Assembly: GCA_964385015.1 (NCBI GenBank)
Contig: CAYLLS010000001.1
Coordinates: 62,001 to 126,000 of the forward strand
Source: CAYLLS01 sp964385015
GTDB taxonomy: Bacteria > Myxococcota > UBA727 > JABDBI01
Reading direction: 5' to 3'
Length of the DNA: 64,000 bases
How positions within the stretch are numbered: the stretch's first letter is position 1; the number at the start of each line of letters is the position of its first letter. The notes under the pieces were generated by a model. It did not search any database. It had not been told where the DNA came from and saw nothing but the letters and a program-made list of their open reading frames with translations. This document shows positions 16,588 to 26,390 of the stretch, piece after piece. The position numbers were made by a program, and so were the translations under genes.

Positions 16588-19116
16588 TTATTTTATAACA
16601 ATATTAATTAATTTGTTTTTTACAATAATAATATTTATTATTTTTTTTTGATATATTAGTTTTTTAATGTTTTTATTTTGTAATGTAATATCTTTTAATT
16701 CTTGTTCACTTAAGTTCTTGTTTATTATGAATTTGTCTTTTAATTTTCCATTGATTTGTATTATAATTGTTTTTTTATTATTTTGATTGAAAATTTTTTG
16801 TGTTTTAGGCCATACAGTATTTAATAAAAATTTTTTATTTCCTAGTCTACTCCACAATTCTTCTGCTATATGGGGAGCATATGGTGATAATAATTGTAAA
16901 AATATATTTAGTATTTGTTTAGCAATGGTATCTTCTTTTTGCAAATGATTAATAAATATCATCATTTGTGATATAGCAGTATTAAATTTAAGATTTTCAG
17001 TATTTTTTGTTACAATTTTAATTGTTTGATTTAATATATGTAATATAGATATATTATATCTAGATTTATAATGTATGTTTATAGAAGATGATATTTTTTT
17101 TGTAGTAATTATTGTCCATGTTTTATGTAAAAATTTATAAATGCCTTTCATTCCATTAGTTTGCCATGGTTTTATTTGTTCTAATGGACCCATGAATAGT
17201 TCGTATATTCTAAGTGTGTCTGCACCATATTGTTTTATAATGTCCATTGGATTTATAACATTTAATTTAGATTTGGACATTTTTTCTATTTGTTTAAAAA
17301 TTGGTGTATTATTATGTTTTAGAAGTAACGTATTATTTTTAATGCATATATCTTTAGGTGAATAATATTTCCCATATTTATCTTTAAAGCTATTTGATAG
17401 AATAGCTCCTTGATTAAATAATTTTTTAAAAGGTTCGAGTGTATGTACTAAATTACAATCATATAGTACTTTATGCCAAAATCTAGCATATAACAAATGA
17501 AGCACTGCATGTTCTATGCCTCCTATATATAAATCTACTGGCATCCAATATTTTTCTTTTTCTTTATCAAATGGTTGTTTGTCATTGTTAGGATCTAAAT
17601 ATCTTAAGTAATACCAGCATGATCCTGCCCATTGTGGCATTGTATTTAATTCTCGTGTTGCATGTTGTTGTTTATATGATGTTTGTAACCATGAAGTAGG
17701 AGCATTAGATAAAGGTGTGATATTATTATTAGTTGGTTTATAATTATTTATTAATGGCAATTGCACTGGTAATTCTTGAATTGTTAATGGTTTAGCAGTA
17801 TTATTATTGATGTAAATAATAGGGAATGGTTCTCCCCAATAACGTTGTCGTGAAAACAGCCAATCTTTTAATTTATATTTTGTTTTTATATATCCTATAT
17901 TGTTATGTTTTAAATAATCAATAATTTTATATGATGCTTGTTGGATTGTTGAGTTGTTCAAAAAATGAGAATTTATTAGTATATTTGATTTATTATAGAT
18001 ATATGCTTGTTTGGTATTTAGATTATTTAAAATAACATTTATTATAGGAATTTTGTATTTTGTAGCAAATTTATGGTCTATTTTATTATGTGCCGGCACA
18101 CCCATCAGTGCATCATCTCCATAATTATGCATTATATAATTTGATATCCAAATTGGAATTTTTTGTCCAGAAATTGGATGTATTGCAACATTGCCAGTAA
18201 ATATGCCGTCAATATTATTGTTATTATCTTTTATTGTTGGTTCATTTTTGTTGTGTTTAATATATTCATTAATTAATGTTTCTTGTTTTTTAGTACTTAT
18301 TTGATTGATTAATTTATGTCTAGTTGATAATACACAAAATGTTACGCCAAATATTGTTTCTGGTTTTGTTGTAAATATTGTGAGGTTAATGTCCATATTT
18401 TTTATAACGAATTTTATATTTGTACCTATTGATTTTCCAATCCAGTTTTTTTGCATGATTTTAATATTGTTTGGCCAGTCTAAAGTATCTAGATCTTGTA
18501 ATAATCTTTCGGCATAATGTGTAATTTTTAACATCCATTGTTTCATGTATTTTTTTTCTACTAAGTCTCCTGTTTCTATGTATTTGCCATCTTTAATTTC
18601 TTCGTTAGCTAACACTGTATTTAATGCTGGACACCAATTAACTGGAACATAATCTAGATAAGCTAATTTTTTATGATAAAGTTTTAAAAATATCCATTGT
18701 GTCCATTTATAATATTTAGGATCAGAAGTATTAATTTCTCTTGACCAATCATAGCTAAACCCTAATCTTTTAATTTGAAGTTTAAAATTATTAATATTTT
18801 TTAGTGTGATTTGACTTGGATGAATGTTGTTTTTAATTGCTGTTCTTTCTGTAGGAAGACCAAAGGAATCCCACCCAATTGGATGTAATACATTGTATCC
18901 CTGCATTTTTTTCATTCTAGCTATTACATCGCTAGCAGTATATCCTTCTATATGTCCTACATGTAATCCAGAACCAGATGGATATGGGAACATATCTAAT
19001 ATATAATACTTAGGTTGATTTTTTAATTTATTAATATCATGTGAGACATGAAATATCTTATTATCATCCCATATTTTCTGCCATTTTTTTTCTATATCAT
19101 TGGCATTATAATACAT
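16588..19116 (-). CDS. leuS: Leucyl-tRNA synthetase
   Basis: LeuRS charges tRNA-Leu. The 842-residue class I enzyme has the HIGH-type motif in PYPSGSGLHVGH (about 44-55), a CP1 editing domain with TTKPETIFGVTF near 255, the WCPALN segment (one of the zinc-finger positions in other LeuRS), and KMSKSK near 613. Length is close to normal (about 860). The protein is rich in Asn, Lys and Ile but all core motifs are intact. It precedes the HSDL2-like gene, and tRNA-Met lies 22 bases upstream. Confidence 0.97.
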   Translation of the reverse strand: MYYNANDIEKKWQKIWDDNKIFHVSHDINKLKNQPKYYILDMFPYPSGSGLHVGHIEGYTASDVIARMKKMQGYNVLHPIGWDSFGLPTERTAIKNNIHPSQITLKNINNFKLQIKRLGFSYDWSREINTSDPKYYKWTQWIFLKLYHKKLAYLDYVPVNWCPALNTVLANEEIKDGKYIETGDLVEKKYMKQWMLKITHYAERLLQDLDTLDWPNNIKIMQKNWIGKSIGTNIKFVIKNMDINLTIFTTKPETIFGVTFCVLSTRHKLINQISTKKQETLINEYIKHNKNEPTIKDNNNNIDGIFTGNVAIHPISGQKIPIWISNYIMHNYGDDALMGVPAHNKIDHKFATKYKIPIINVILNNLNTKQAYIYNKSNILINSHFLNNSTIQQASYKIIDYLKHNNIGYIKTKYKLKDWLFSRQRYWGEPFPIIYINNNTAKPLTIQELPVQLPLINNYKPTNNNITPLSNAPTSWLQTSYKQQHATRELNTMPQWAGSCWYYLRYLDPNNDKQPFDKEKEKYWMPVDLYIGGIEHAVLHLLYARFWHKVLYDCNLVHTLEPFKKLFNQGAILSNSFKDKYGKYYSPKDICIKNNTLLLKHNNTPIFKQIEKMSKSKLNVINPMDIIKQYGADTLRIYELFMGPLEQIKPWQTNGMKGIYKFLHKTWTIITTKKISSSINIHYKSRYNISILHILNQTIKIVTKNTENLKFNTAISQMMIFINHLQKEDTIAKQILNIFLQLLSPYAPHIAEELWSRLGNKKFLLNTVWPKTQKIFNQNNKKTIIIQINGKLKDKFIINKNLSEQELKDITLQNKNIKKLIYQKKIINIIIVKNKLINIVIK

Positions 19117-19138
19117 TATATCACCATATTTAATATTA

Positions 19139-19212
19139 TAGCGAAAGAGGGATTTGAACCCTCGACCTACGGATTATGAGACCGTTGCTCTGCCTGGCTG
19201 AGCTATTTCGCC
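19139..19212 (-). tRNA. tRNA-Met (anticodon CAU)
   Basis: The minus-strand cloverleaf has acceptor GGCGAAA pairing with TTTCGCT (one G-U), D arm GCTC...GAGC, anticodon loop CTCATAA and T arm GAGGG/CCCTC with loop TTCAAAT. Anticodon CAU. A complete 1-72 pair argues against initiator tRNA; elongator Met is most likely, but tRNA-Ile with lysidine at the wobble position has the same genomic anticodon, and tilS is present in the window. The lowest anticodon-stem pair is a T-T mismatch. CCA is not encoded. Confidence 0.88.
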
Positions 19213-19236
19213 ATATCAGTATATGAATTATAGTTG

Positions 19237-19626
19237 TTAGGCATTAGGTTTAGTAATATTATTATTTATAATTTGAATAATAGATAAAGGTGCATTATCT
19301 CCTTTTCTAAAACCATTTTTTATAATTCTAGTATATCCGCCATTTTGATTGATAAATCTTTTTGTAATATTAGAAAATAAATTATATAAGCTAATTTTAG
19401 TTGTTATTATTTTTTTAGCTTGTTTTTTACTATTAAAATTATTTTGTTTAGCTAATGTAATTAATTTTTCTACAACACTACGTACAGATTTAGCTTTTGC
19501 TGTTGTAGTTGATATCATTTCATGTTGTAATAATGATGTTGTTAAATTCCGTAATAACATCTTTCTATGTGATGTTGTTCTATTGAATTTTCTTCTTTTT
19601 TTTAAATGATGCATATTATAATCCAA
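19237..19626 (-). CDS. rplQ: Ribosomal protein L17
   Basis: L17 binds near the polypeptide exit site of the large subunit. The 129 residues begin with the very conserved HLKKRRKFNRTTSHRKML, then LRNLTTSLLQHEMISTT and KAKSVRSVVEKLITLAK. Near-normal length. It is the last gene of the minus-strand ribosomal block, after rpoA. Confidence 0.97.
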   Translation of the reverse strand: MDYNMHHLKKRRKFNRTTSHRKMLLRNLTTSLLQHEMISTTTAKAKSVRSVVEKLITLAKQNNFNSKKQAKKIITTKISLYNLFSNITKRFINQNGGYTRIIKNGFRKGDNAPLSIIQIINNNITKPNA

Positions 19627-19661
19627 ATATGTAAATTAAAGATTAGTGATATATTATATGG

Positions 19662-20633
19662 TTAATTATTTAATTTCATGCCAAGTGATAATCCCATGTC
19701 AGATAAAATATCTTTAATTTCTTTAAGACTTTTTCTGCCGAAATTTTTGGTTTTTAGCATTTCATTTTCTGTTTTTGTTACAAGATCTCCTATATGTTTT
19801 ATGTTAGCATTAGCTAAACAGTTAGCTGATCTTACAGATAATTCTAATTCTTCTACTGTACGTAGAAGGTTTTGATTTAATTTATTATTTGTTTCATTTT
19901 TATTAGAAATTTCTGGTTCAATATTTTCTTGGAAATTAATAAAAATTGATATTTGTTCTTTTAATATTTTAGCTGCTATTCCTAATGCTGTTTCTGGTAA
20001 AATAGCTCCATTTCCCCATAATTCAATCACTAATTTATCATAATCAGTTCTTTGGCCAACTCTAGCACTTGTAATATTATAATTAACTTTTAAAATAGGG
20101 CTGAATAGAGCATCAATAGCTAGCATACCAATATTATTATGTTTTATTTCTTTTGAAAAAGATGTAGCAGGCATATATCCACGGCCTGTTCTTATTGTTA
20201 ATTGAGCTGAGAATGTTATTTTTTCTGTTATTGTGCAAATATATTGTTTAGGATCTAAAAATTTAACAGAAGAATTACATTGAATGTCGCTAGCTTGTAT
20301 TATGCATGGCCCTTTTTTAGATATAAATGCATGTGCTTCATGATGTTTATTAATTACTACTTTGAGTTCTTTGATGTTCAATATTATATTAGTGCTATCT
20401 TCAAGTATTCCTGATGGAGATGTAAATTCATGTTTAATTCCATCTATTTTAATAAAAACAACAGCTGCTCCTTGTAATGATGCTAATAATATTCGTCTTA
20501 GAGAATTGCCTAAAGTTATTCCATAACCTCTTTCTAATGGTTCTATGATAAATTTTCCATATGTTTCTGTTAAGCTTTCTTGATCTATAATTAATTTTTT
20601 AGGTTTAATTAAATTTTGCCAATTTTCATGCAT
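19662..20633 (-). CDS. rpoA: RNA polymerase alpha subunit
   Basis: Alpha forms the dimer on which beta and beta-prime assemble, and its C-terminal domain contacts UP elements and activators. The 323-residue protein has both domains. The N-terminal domain shows [20 protein letters not shown] near residue 35 and [18 protein letters not shown]. The C-terminal domain (about 245-320) has [12 protein letters not shown] and [12 protein letters not shown]. It keeps the full C-terminal domain, so activator contact is still possible. rpsD, which usually sits between rpsK and rpoA in many proteobacteria, is absent from this 31-base gap. Confidence 0.98.
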   Translation of the reverse strand: MHENWQNLIKPKKLIIDQESLTETYGKFIIEPLERGYGITLGNSLRRILLASLQGAAVVFIKIDGIKHEFTSPSGILEDSTNIILNIKELKVVINKHHEAHAFISKKGPCIIQASDIQCNSSVKFLDPKQYICTITEKITFSAQLTIRTGRGYMPATSFSKEIKHNNIGMLAIDALFSPILKVNYNITSARVGQRTDYDKLVIELWGNGAILPETALGIAAKILKEQISIFINFQENIEPEISNKNETNNKLNQNLLRTVEELELSVRSANCLANANIKHIGDLVTKTENEMLKTKNFGRKSLKEIKDILSDMGLSLGMKLNN

Positions 20634-20664
20634 TAAATTTCCTCACTTATATTTGTAAAAAGTA

Positions 20665-21051
20665 TTAAACTCTTCTTCTTTTTGAAGGACGACAACCATT
20701 ATGTGGCATTGGAGTTACATCTTTAATTGAATTAATTTTAATTCCGCATGCGGCTATTGCTCGTAATGAAGATTCTCTGCCAGATCCTGTTCCTTTAATT
20801 TTTACTTCTACCATTTTTATACCACGATCTTTAGCTTTTTTGCAAGCATCTTCTGTAGCAATCTGAGCAGCAAATGGAGTGCTTTTTTTAGAACCTTTGA
20901 ATCCCTTAGTGCCGCATGTAGACCATGAAATTACATTACCGATTTGATCTGATATAGTAATAATTGAATTATTAAATGTTGTATATATATGAGCAATGCC
21001 TTGTAATATAATAGGTTGTTTATGTTTTTTATTGGTTTTATGTGTTATCAT
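20665..21051 (-). CDS. rpsK: Ribosomal protein S11
   Basis: S11 lies on the platform of the small subunit near the mRNA exit. The 128-residue protein has [16 protein letters not shown], the [20 protein letters not shown] block, and the C-terminal [18 protein letters not shown]. The length is normal. The gene lies 30 bases after rpsM. Confidence 0.98.
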   Translation of the reverse strand: MITHKTNKKHKQPIILQGIAHIYTTFNNSIITISDQIGNVISWSTCGTKGFKGSKKSTPFAAQIATEDACKKAKDRGIKMVEVKIKGTGSGRESSLRAIAACGIKINSIKDVTPMPHNGCRPSKRRRV

Positions 21052-21081
21052 AATTAAATCCTATATTGAAATTATTAAAAA

Positions 21082-21432
21082 TTATATATGTTTTTGTTTT
21101 CGTTTTGTTTTTGCATTAGAATGTGTTCTTTGTCCTCGCACTGGAAGGTTTTTTTTATGTCTTAATCCTCTATAACACCCTAAATCTATTAATCTTTTTA
21201 TATTAATTGATTTAGATCTACGCAAATCACCTTCTACTATATAATGTTTTTCAATTATTTTTCTAATTTGAATTATTTCATTATCTAGTAATTCAGATGT
21301 TAATTTATTATGGTCAATATTAGCTTTGTTAAGTATGTTTTTAGCTAAAATTGATCCTATTCCGTATATATGTGTTAATGATATAATTAATTTTTTATTG
21401 TGTGGCAAATTAACCCCTGAAATTCGTGTCAT
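21082..21432 (-). CDS. rpsM: Ribosomal protein S13
   Basis: S13 sits in the head of the small subunit and contacts the P-site tRNA and bridge B1. The 116 residues show ARISG-like [31 protein letters not shown] and the C-terminal [16 protein letters not shown]. The basic tail that touches tRNA is kept. Confidence 0.98.
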   Translation of the reverse strand: MTRISGVNLPHNKKLIISLTHIYGIGSILAKNILNKANIDHNKLTSELLDNEIIQIRKIIEKHYIVEGDLRRSKSINIKRLIDLGCYRGLRHKKNLPVRGQRTHSNAKTKRKQKHI

Positions 21433-21456
21433 GTTTTACTCCATATAATATTGTTA

Positions 21457-21570
21457 TTATCCTTGACGTTGTTTATGTTTTAAATTATTACATATAATTC
21501 TTATTACGCCATGTCTTTTAATTATTTTACAATTTTTACAAATTTTTTTTACTGATGCTCTAACTTTCAT
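21457..21570 (-). CDS. rpmJ: Ribosomal protein L36
   Basis: L36 is a tiny zinc-binding protein of the large subunit. The 37-residue product begins [15 protein letters not shown] and ends HKQRQG, with the Cys-x2-Cys...Cys...His zinc set of the C+ form. It was located by direct reading because it is very short. It lies between adk and rpsM. infA, which often precedes rpmJ, is not here. Confidence 0.97.
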   Translation of the reverse strand: MKVRASVKKICKNCKIIKRHGVIRIICNNLKHKQRQG

Positions 21571-21665
21571 ATTTGATTACCATTTTGTGCAATGTAAGTT
21601 GCGTTATAATTATTGTTTATTTGTTTGCATTAATTAAATATTTTTCATATTTTGTCAATATGCAA

Positions 21666-22325
21666 TTATATATCTTGATTTTTGATTGTTTTATATATCT
21701 TTTGTTTTATTTGTTTATTTGTTTCTATTGAATTCATAGATCCATTAATATTAATTAATATATGTTTTTGTGTTAAGGTATTTTTAATATCATTAATATG
21801 TTGTTTGAATGATATTATTCTGTTTTGTATGCTCATATTATTATCATCTTGTCGTTTAATTAATGTATGATTATCATAAGGACATATAATATATGAGTGA
21901 GTATTATTATATGTTTTATTGCAATTAGGACATATCATTCTTGACGATAATCTTCTAAATATTTCATTAGTGGTTATGTCTAAATAAATTATTATTGACA
22001 ATTTTATGTTAATTTGTTTTAGATAGTTATTAAATAATATTGATTGATTTTTTGTTCTTGGAAATCCGTCTATGATAAATCCATTGTAAGATTGTTTAGT
22101 GGTTATTTTTTGTTTGATTAATTCTAAAACAAAATTATCATTTATAAGAAATCCGTTGTTTAATGCATGATGTATTTTTTTTGTTATGTTAATATTATTT
22201 TTTATAGGTGAACGCAAAATGTTTCCTATATTAATATGTGTTATGTTGTAATAGTTTTTTAATAATTCAGCTTGTGTTCCTTTTCCTGATCCAGGAGGTC
22301 CTAATAAAATGATTCTTATTGTCAT
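21666..22325 (-). CDS. adk: Adenylate kinase
   Basis: The enzyme interconverts ATP, AMP and ADP. The 219-residue protein has the P-loop GPPGSGKGTQ at 9-18, the DGFPRT motif of the AMP site and a long LID domain carrying a zinc-finger-like CPNC...CPYD set (near 126-148), the form with structural zinc. It follows secY by 19 bases. Placement between secY and rpmJ-rpsM is typical for alpha- and deltaproteobacteria and for Gram-positives, not for gammaproteobacteria. Confidence 0.97.
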   Translation of the reverse strand: MTIRIILLGPPGSGKGTQAELLKNYYNITHINIGNILRSPIKNNINITKKIHHALNNGFLINDNFVLELIKQKITTKQSYNGFIIDGFPRTKNQSILFNNYLKQINIKLSIIIYLDITTNEIFRRLSSRMICPNCNKTYNNTHSYIICPYDNHTLIKRQDDNNMSIQNRIISFKQHINDIKNTLTQKHILININGSMNSIETNKQIKQKIYKTIKNQDI

Positions 22326-22344
22326 ATATATAGCCTAATGTATT

Positions 22345-23703
22345 TTATAGTTGATGATCTTTATTTTGTTTATATCTGGCTTTAATGATAATTTTGTTGT
22401 TTTTATGTATATTATCATATTGTTTATTAATAAAATTATTTTCAATATGTTGGGCACTATCTAAAGCTACACTTACAACAATTAATAATCCAGTGCCACC
22501 AAAATGAAATGGCATAGGATTAGATGTGATCAAATGTATTATTAATGGCATAGTGCAAATAATAGATAAATATAGTGATCCACTGAATGTTAATCTATTA
22601 ATAATAAAATGAATATAATTTGATGTAGATTTGCCAGGTCTTATTCCAGGAATAAATCCACCAAATTTTTTAATATTATCTGATACATCTATAGGATTAA
22701 ATTGTATATTTGTATAAAAATATGAAAAAAAAAATATCATTATTATTAATAGTAATTGATATAGCCATTTCCCAGGAGTTAAGTGGATTTGAATAGCATT
22801 GAGCCAATGAATATTGATTATTGATGTTATAATTGTAGGGAACATAATAATAGTAGATGCAAATATAGGAGGCATCACGCCGGCTGTATTAATTTTTAAT
22901 GGTAGATGTGTTGTTTGACCTCCATATTTTTTGTTTTTAATAATTCTTTTAGCATATTGTATTGGAATTTTCCTTTGTGCTAGTTCAATAAATATTATGC
23001 CGATTAATATTATTAACATCATAGCAGATATGATTAGTAGTTCTGGTATTGTATAAATATTGTTTTTAATTCCTATTATACTGGAATAAAGTGCATTTGG
23101 TAATTTAGATATAATACTTGCAAAAATAATAAGAGATATGCCATTGCCTATGCCCTGTTCTGTAATTTTTTCACCTATCCACATTATAAATACTGTTCCT
23201 GCTGTTAATGTCAACATAGTGATTACAATAAAACCAAATCCATTCCATAGATGTAAAATATTGTGATTGATGTTAATTTTATTATATAAATATTGAGTTT
23301 TAAAATATTTAGTTATCATTATACTTTGTAATAATGATATAATTACAGTACTATATCTTGTATATTGAGTGATTTGTTTTCTACTAAGATCATTTTCTTG
23401 TTGCATTTTTTTTAATGTTGGAATAATCATAATCATTAATGACATTATAATAGATGCTGTGATATAAGGCATTATCCCTAAAGCAAAAATACTTGCATTT
23501 TCAATTGCGCCTCCGGAAAAAAAATTAAAAAAATTTAAAACATTATTATTATTTGATGTGTGTAAATAATTTTTTGTTGCATTGTGATTAATGCCTGGAA
23601 TTGTAATAAAAATGCCAAGACGATATATTGCTAAAAAACAAAATGTATAAAAAATGCTTTTTCTAAGTTTTATTATATGTAATGCTTTAATAAAATTGAT
23701 CAT
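22345..23703 (-). CDS. secY: Preprotein translocase subunit SecY
   Basis: SecY is the channel of the Sec translocon in the inner membrane. The 452-residue protein has about ten hydrophobic segments, the start of the family in YRLGIFITIPGIN, the plug region after it, GGAIENASIFALGIMPYITASI, and GIGNGISLIIF. The start overlaps the rplO stop by four bases (ATGA), so the two are translationally coupled; this TGA stop also argues that UGA is not reassigned. Confidence 0.97.
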   Translation of the reverse strand: MINFIKALHIIKLRKSIFYTFCFLAIYRLGIFITIPGINHNATKNYLHTSNNNNVLNFFNFFSGGAIENASIFALGIMPYITASIIMSLMIMIIPTLKKMQQENDLSRKQITQYTRYSTVIISLLQSIMITKYFKTQYLYNKININHNILHLWNGFGFIVITMLTLTAGTVFIMWIGEKITEQGIGNGISLIIFASIISKLPNALYSSIIGIKNNIYTIPELLIISAMMLIILIGIIFIELAQRKIPIQYAKRIIKNKKYGGQTTHLPLKINTAGVMPPIFASTIIMFPTIITSIINIHWLNAIQIHLTPGKWLYQLLLIIMIFFFSYFYTNIQFNPIDVSDNIKKFGGFIPGIRPGKSTSNYIHFIINRLTFSGSLYLSIICTMPLIIHLITSNPMPFHFGGTGLLIVVSVALDSAQHIENNFINKQYDNIHKNNKIIIKARYKQNKDHQL

Positions 23704-24194
23704 TTAGTGTTTCGATTTTTATCAGGTTTTATTAAGTTAATAGTGCCTCCTTGTGTGATGATTTTGTTTTTTGCATTTTTAGATGTATAATGTATATCAA
23801 AATTTAATGGATATTTGATGTTTCCATTTCCTAATATTTTAATTTTAGATATATTTTTATGTATTAAATGATGTTGTTTTAAAGTTTTAATATTAATAGT
23901 TTCATGTTTTGTAAAATATAAGGCTATTATACGTAGATTAATGATAGCATAATGGTTTTTAAAATTATTATTGTTAAAACCAATTTTAGGTACTCTTCGT
24001 ATTAATTGATTTTGTCCTCCTTCAAATCCAATTCTAACATGTCCGCTTTTTCTAGATTTTTGACCTTTATGACCTCTTCCACTCGTTTTTCCATATCCAC
24101 TGCTTTCACCTCTACCTATTCTTTTATTTTTTTTTCTTTTTTTTATTGAGCTTTTTAAATTATGTAAGCCATAATTATCTTGTTTGTCTTTCAT
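23700..24194 (-). CDS. rplO: Ribosomal protein L15
   Basis: L15 is a late-assembly protein of the large subunit. The 164 residues hold the conserved glycine-rich RIGRGESSGYGKTSGRGHKGQKSRKSG and FEGGQNQLIRRVPKIGF blocks in the N-terminal extension. The C-terminal globular part is diverged and rich in Lys and Asn. It overlaps secY by four bases. Confidence 0.96.
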   Translation of the reverse strand: MKDKQDNYGLHNLKSSIKKRKKNKRIGRGESSGYGKTSGRGHKGQKSRKSGHVRIGFEGGQNQLIRRVPKIGFNNNNFKNHYAIINLRIIALYFTKHETINIKTLKQHHLIHKNISKIKILGNGNIKYPLNFDIHYTSKNAKNKIITQGGTINLIKPDKNRNTK

Positions 24195-24229
24195 TTTAAT
24201 AATATATCCAATATGTTGTATGAAGTTAA

Positions 24230-24412
24230 TTATGTAATAATTTTAACTAAATGTTTTATTTTAAATATCATTCCATGCATAGCTTTATTATTTTTAATAT
24301 TTTTTGTATGTCCAATATGTTTTAATCCAAGAGTTTTTAATATGATTTTTTGTTTTTTTGGACGACCTATAGTGCTTTTAATTTGTTTAATTGTTATAAA
24401 GTTAATATTCAT
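24230..24412 (-). CDS. rpmD: Ribosomal protein L30
   Basis: L30 is a small large-subunit protein. The 60 residues read IKQIKSTIGRPKKQK then LKTLGLKHIGHTK, matching the family core, and end KHLVKIIT. It sits in the canonical place between rpsE and rplO. Confidence 0.95.
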   Translation of the reverse strand: MNINFITIKQIKSTIGRPKKQKIILKTLGLKHIGHTKNIKNNKAMHGMIFKIKHLVKIIT

Positions 24413-24456
24413 AGTTTTGTATCATTAGTTATATTGTTATAATGTTATATGAAATT

Positions 24457-24915
24457 TTATGTTTTATTAAAAATAATTTTTTGCAATCCATTTAAAGTGG
24501 CTTTTACTACATTATGTGGATTATTACTACCATATGATTTAGAAGCAACATCTTTGATGCCTGCTTTTTCTAGTACAGCACGCACTGTTCCTCCAGCTAC
24601 AATGCCGCTTCCTTCATATTTTGGAGTTAATAACACTTTACTTGCTCCAAAATTTCCTATAATTTTATATGGTAAAGTATTGTTTTTTAAGTTAATAAAA
24701 ATAATATTTTTTTTTGCTTGATCACTTCCTTTACGTATTGCTTCTGGTACTTCATTAGCTTTCCCAAGTCCTATGCCTACATGACCTTTTTTGTCTCCTA
24801 CTACTACTAATACGCTGAATGAAAATCGTCTACCACCTTTAACGACTTTAGCTACACGGTTAATGCATATTATTTTCTCACTAAATTCTTTTTGTTCATC
24901 ATGATGTTCTTGCAT
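24457..24915 (-). CDS. rpsE: Ribosomal protein S5
   Basis: S5 lines the mRNA entry channel and helps set decoding accuracy. The 152-residue protein has the double-stranded RNA-binding start [43 protein letters not shown] and APKYEGSG-like [14 protein letters not shown]. Slightly short compared with 166 in E. coli, mainly at the ends. Confidence 0.97.
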   Translation of the reverse strand: MQEHHDEQKEFSEKIICINRVAKVVKGGRRFSFSVLVVVGDKKGHVGIGLGKANEVPEAIRKGSDQAKKNIIFINLKNNTLPYKIIGNFGASKVLLTPKYEGSGIVAGGTVRAVLEKAGIKDVASKSYGSNNPHNVVKATLNGLQKIIFNKT

Positions 24916-24946
24916 GATTTTAACTCCATAAGTATTTTATCTATAT

Positions 24947-25336
24947 TTAAAATTCTAATCCTGCCTGTCTAGCTCCTAATGCTAAAGATGATATTCTTCC
25001 TATATATTTAAATCCGTTTCGATCAAATATTCCTTTATTAATACCTTTGTTTTTTAATTTTTTAGCAAATATTTTTCCTATTTCTTGTGCAATTTGTGTT
25101 TTGTTCATTGTTTGATTTAAGTGTTTATTAGTTTTATCAATACTAGATGTTGATGCTAATGTAATGTTTTTTACATCATCTATAGCTTGTATATATATTG
25201 ATTTATTGCTTTTGAATACGCTTAATCTAGGCATTTTATCAGTTCCATGTATTGTTTTTTTTATTTTTAATTTTCGTTTCATGCGTAACCCTTTTTTTTT
25301 GTTTTTTTTTATTATAAATTTTAAATTTGTATACAT
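24947..25336 (-). CDS. rplR: Ribosomal protein L18
   Basis: L18 brings 5S rRNA into the large subunit. The 129 residues contain a basic N-terminus, the GTDKMPRLSVFKSNKSIYIQAIDD core and the C-terminal FDRNGFKYIGRISSLALGARQAGLEF. The upstream ATG is kept because the family basic leader aligns with residues 10-25; an internal ATG at residue 19 is less likely. Confidence 0.95.
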   Translation of the reverse strand: MYTNLKFIIKKNKKKGLRMKRKLKIKKTIHGTDKMPRLSVFKSNKSIYIQAIDDVKNITLASTSSIDKTNKHLNQTMNKTQIAQEIGKIFAKKLKNKGINKGIFDRNGFKYIGRISSLALGARQAGLEF

Positions 25337-25397
25337 GATGTGTCTGTCCTTGAATTTAATAATTATATATTATATTTGAATTTATGTATATAATATA

Positions 25398-25943
25398 TTA
25401 TTTATTGGTTGATTTGCCTTCTTTTCTTTTAATGTTTTCATAGGAATATCTAATTCCTTTGCCTATATATGGTTCTGGTTTTTTGTATGCTCTAATTGTG
25501 GCTGCTGCTGTGCCAAGCAGGTGTTTATCTATGCTACTTAAAATGATTTCATTGTTTTTATCGTTTAGTCTAATGTTAATATTTTTTGGAATGATAAAAA
25601 ATTTAGGATTAGAATAGCCTAAATGTAAAATTAATGTATTATGTTTTAAAATAGCTTTATAACCTATGCCATGTATTTTTAAAATTTTAATGTGATAATA
25701 GTTGACTCCAGTTATTATATTTGCAATTAAACTTCTAAATAATCCATGCAGACTTTTAGCAAGTTTTGTTTGTTGGTTTATATTAATGTGTAGAAATTTA
25801 TTATTGTTATTAATTATATTAATTAATGGATGTATTTTTAATGATAAACATCCTAATTTTCCTTTAATCTTGATAATGTTGTTATTTAAATCTATTATAG
25901 TATTATTAGGTATTAATATAGGTTTTTGGCCAATGCGAGACAT
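25398..25943 (-). CDS. rplF: Ribosomal protein L6
   Basis: L6 sits at the base of the L7/L12 stalk near the factor-binding centre. The 181 residues open with MSRIGQKPILIP, contain SLHGLFRSLI, GIGYKA and end with the signature KPEPYIGKGIRYSYE followed by KRKEGKS. Domain lengths are normal. Confidence 0.96.
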   Translation of the reverse strand: MSRIGQKPILIPNNTIIDLNNNIIKIKGKLGCLSLKIHPLINIINNNNKFLHININQQTKLAKSLHGLFRSLIANIITGVNYYHIKILKIHGIGYKAILKHNTLILHLGYSNPKFFIIPKNINIRLNDKNNEIILSSIDKHLLGTAAATIRAYKKPEPYIGKGIRYSYENIKRKEGKSTNK

Positions 25944-25983
25944 TGTTGAACTCCATAATAATTATTAAAATGAAATTATTAAA

Positions 25984-26376
25984 TTACCAAATGTAACAAA
26001 TAATTTCTCCACCAATGTGTTTGATTTTAGCTTCTTTGGCAGATATTATTCCTTGTGAAGTAGATATAATTGATGTGCCAAATCCGCCGAACACTTGTGG
26101 TATTTTATGTGCTTGTTTATAAATTCTTAATCCTGGTTTACTAATTCTTTTAATGCCATTTATTACTGATTTTCCATTTTTATATTTTAATTTAAGTAGT
26201 AATATTTGATTATTATTTTTTTTTTTGCATTGTATGTATGAAATATATTTATTGGTTTCTAAAATTTTAGCAATTTTATATAATATATTAGTTTTTCTGA
26301 TGCTTATAAATTCATGTTTTGCCATTAATGCATTTCTTATTTTAGTTAAAAAATTTGCTATTGGATCTGATGTCAT
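25984..26376 (-). CDS. rpsH: Ribosomal protein S8
   Basis: S8 nucleates the central domain of 16S rRNA and in E. coli represses spc-operon translation. The 130 residues have DPIANFLTKIRNALMAKH, SKPGLRIYK and the C-terminal GTSIISTSQGIISAKEAK, GGEIICYIW. It follows rplE after only 14 bases; the rpsN gene expected between them is missing. Confidence 0.97.
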   Translation of the reverse strand: MTSDPIANFLTKIRNALMAKHEFISIRKTNILYKIAKILETNKYISYIQCKKKNNNQILLLKLKYKNGKSVINGIKRISKPGLRIYKQAHKIPQVFGGFGTSIISTSQGIISAKEAKIKHIGGEIICYIW

Positions 26377-26390
26377 AATAAAAAACCTGT

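Noticed and set aside
16588..19116. leuS as a decaying pseudogene because of its extreme Asn/Lys content
   Set aside because: The frame is full length and HIGH-type, KMSKS and editing motifs are intact.
23700..23703. Possible UGA reassignment to Trp, as in some tiny genomes
   Set aside because: TGA ends rplO and cls in the right place, and Trp is encoded by TGG throughout conserved proteins such as LeuS and EF-Tu.
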